NCBI RefSeq assembly: GCF_020497125.1 | Contig: NC_059084.1 | Coordinates: 5,545,501-5,609,500, forward strand | Direction: 5' to 3' | Length of the DNA: 64,000 nt | Source of the DNA: Mauremys mutica | Taxonomy: Eukaryota; Chordata; Testudines; Geoemydidae | Part shown: one piece after another, positions 63,348 through 64,000 of the stretch | Layout: each line of letters opens with the position of its first letter | Position numbering within the stretch: the stretch's first letter is position 1 | Notes under the pieces: model-generated | What the model was told of the DNA's origin: nothing | Database searches by the model: none | What the model saw: only the letters and a program-made list of their open reading frames with translations | Program-made: the position numbers and the translations under genes

Positions 63348-64000
63348 GTAATTGAGCCTTAAACACTTCTTGACGGTCTGGATTATGGAAGGGAGTCAGT
63401 CAGATTAAGCCCTTCCTTTATTTATGTACACTTTGGCAAGTGTCTTCACACGTGTGGTGCTTTGAAAGTTCCTAGCTGGTTGGAGGGGTGTTATGGAGCA
63501 AAGGGAGGGATAGTACTAGTGAAGCCATTATTGTATGAATCCACCAGCCATTCCAACCCCTCAGAAAATTAACATAGCACACATGAAGGCTACTGCTGTT
63601 CTGCTCCTGCTCCAGAACCTTCAGAAAGAAGGGCCTCTCTGTAACTCTAATACAGCACCCTGGAGCCTGGATTGTTTCCTCAGGCTGTGCAGGAATGAGG
63701 ATTTTCCCCAAGGACTCAGCTTGTGTAGCAAAAAGGGTCAGAAGGCCCCTGTGATTCATTGAGTAAAAGTCACTGGAACTGTGTTGTTACGTTCATTATC
63801 CACTGATGTTTATTTCTAGTGGCCCCCGTGTGTGCTAGGCACTTCGAGACAGGAGTCAGGGCTGAAGTACGTCTTCTGGAGGCAGGGTCCTGAGTCCAGG
63901 GAGAGAAGGGGATTGGAGGAGGGGAGGTTTGAGGGGACGGAATCGAAGGTGGTAAATAGGTGTTGTGGATTGCAGGCCTAAGAATATCACAGAACAGAAG

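Overview
The window is nuclear DNA from a vertebrate, most probably a cryptodiran turtle. Two multi-exon protein genes lie head-to-tail on the + strand, with long introns full of transposable elements. The turtle call rests on tRNA-headed SINEs whose tails match CR1 (the Cry I type of turtle SINE), on CR1 LINE fragments, and on many short hAT-type inverted-repeat elements. There are no bacterial-style operons, CRISPR arrays or rRNA genes.

Region 1 (1-14803, with 3' UTR beyond) holds PCMTD2. Five coding exons (2890-3196, 5664-5766, 9835-10006, 12246-12369, 14421-14803) join in frame to a 362-residue protein. It has a protein-isoaspartate-methyltransferase-like fold and a C-terminal SOCS-box-like tail. 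Any 5' non-coding exon lies outside the window or was not recognised. Intron 3 carries a SINE and a 1.6 kb palindromic hAT remnant; intron 4 a TA-flanked MITE; intron 5 a hAT MITE with perfect 8 bp target duplications.

Region 2 (about 14.8-25.4 kb) is 3' UTR and intergenic DNA. It holds a CR1 reverse-transcriptase fragment with a MITE nested inside it, and a GC-rich foldback MITE.

Region 3 (25449 to the right edge) is the 5' part of a peroxidasin-family gene. Exon 1 encodes a signal peptide and the cysteine-rich LRR cap. Five exons of exactly 72 nt encode one leucine-rich repeat each. One exon encodes the LRR C-terminal cap, and two encode the first Ig domain. The other Ig domains, the peroxidase domain and the VWC domain must lie beyond position 64000. 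The two genes need not act together: one is probably an intracellular ubiquitin-ligase adaptor, the other a secreted matrix protein.

Main observations. (1) The first gene is PCMTD2, not PCMTD1, yet a peroxidasin follows it just as PXDNL follows PCMTD1 in human. This suggests a third peroxidasin ohnolog in the MYT1/PCMTD2 paralogon. (2) A 438 bp hAT-like element at 54336-54773 carries a GAS7-like SH3 exon with its splice donor, which looks like a Pack-type gene capture. (3) A candidate solo LTR ends 36 bp before a peroxidasin splice acceptor. (4) At least seven inverted-repeat elements, including the SH3 carrier, have readable 8 bp target duplications.
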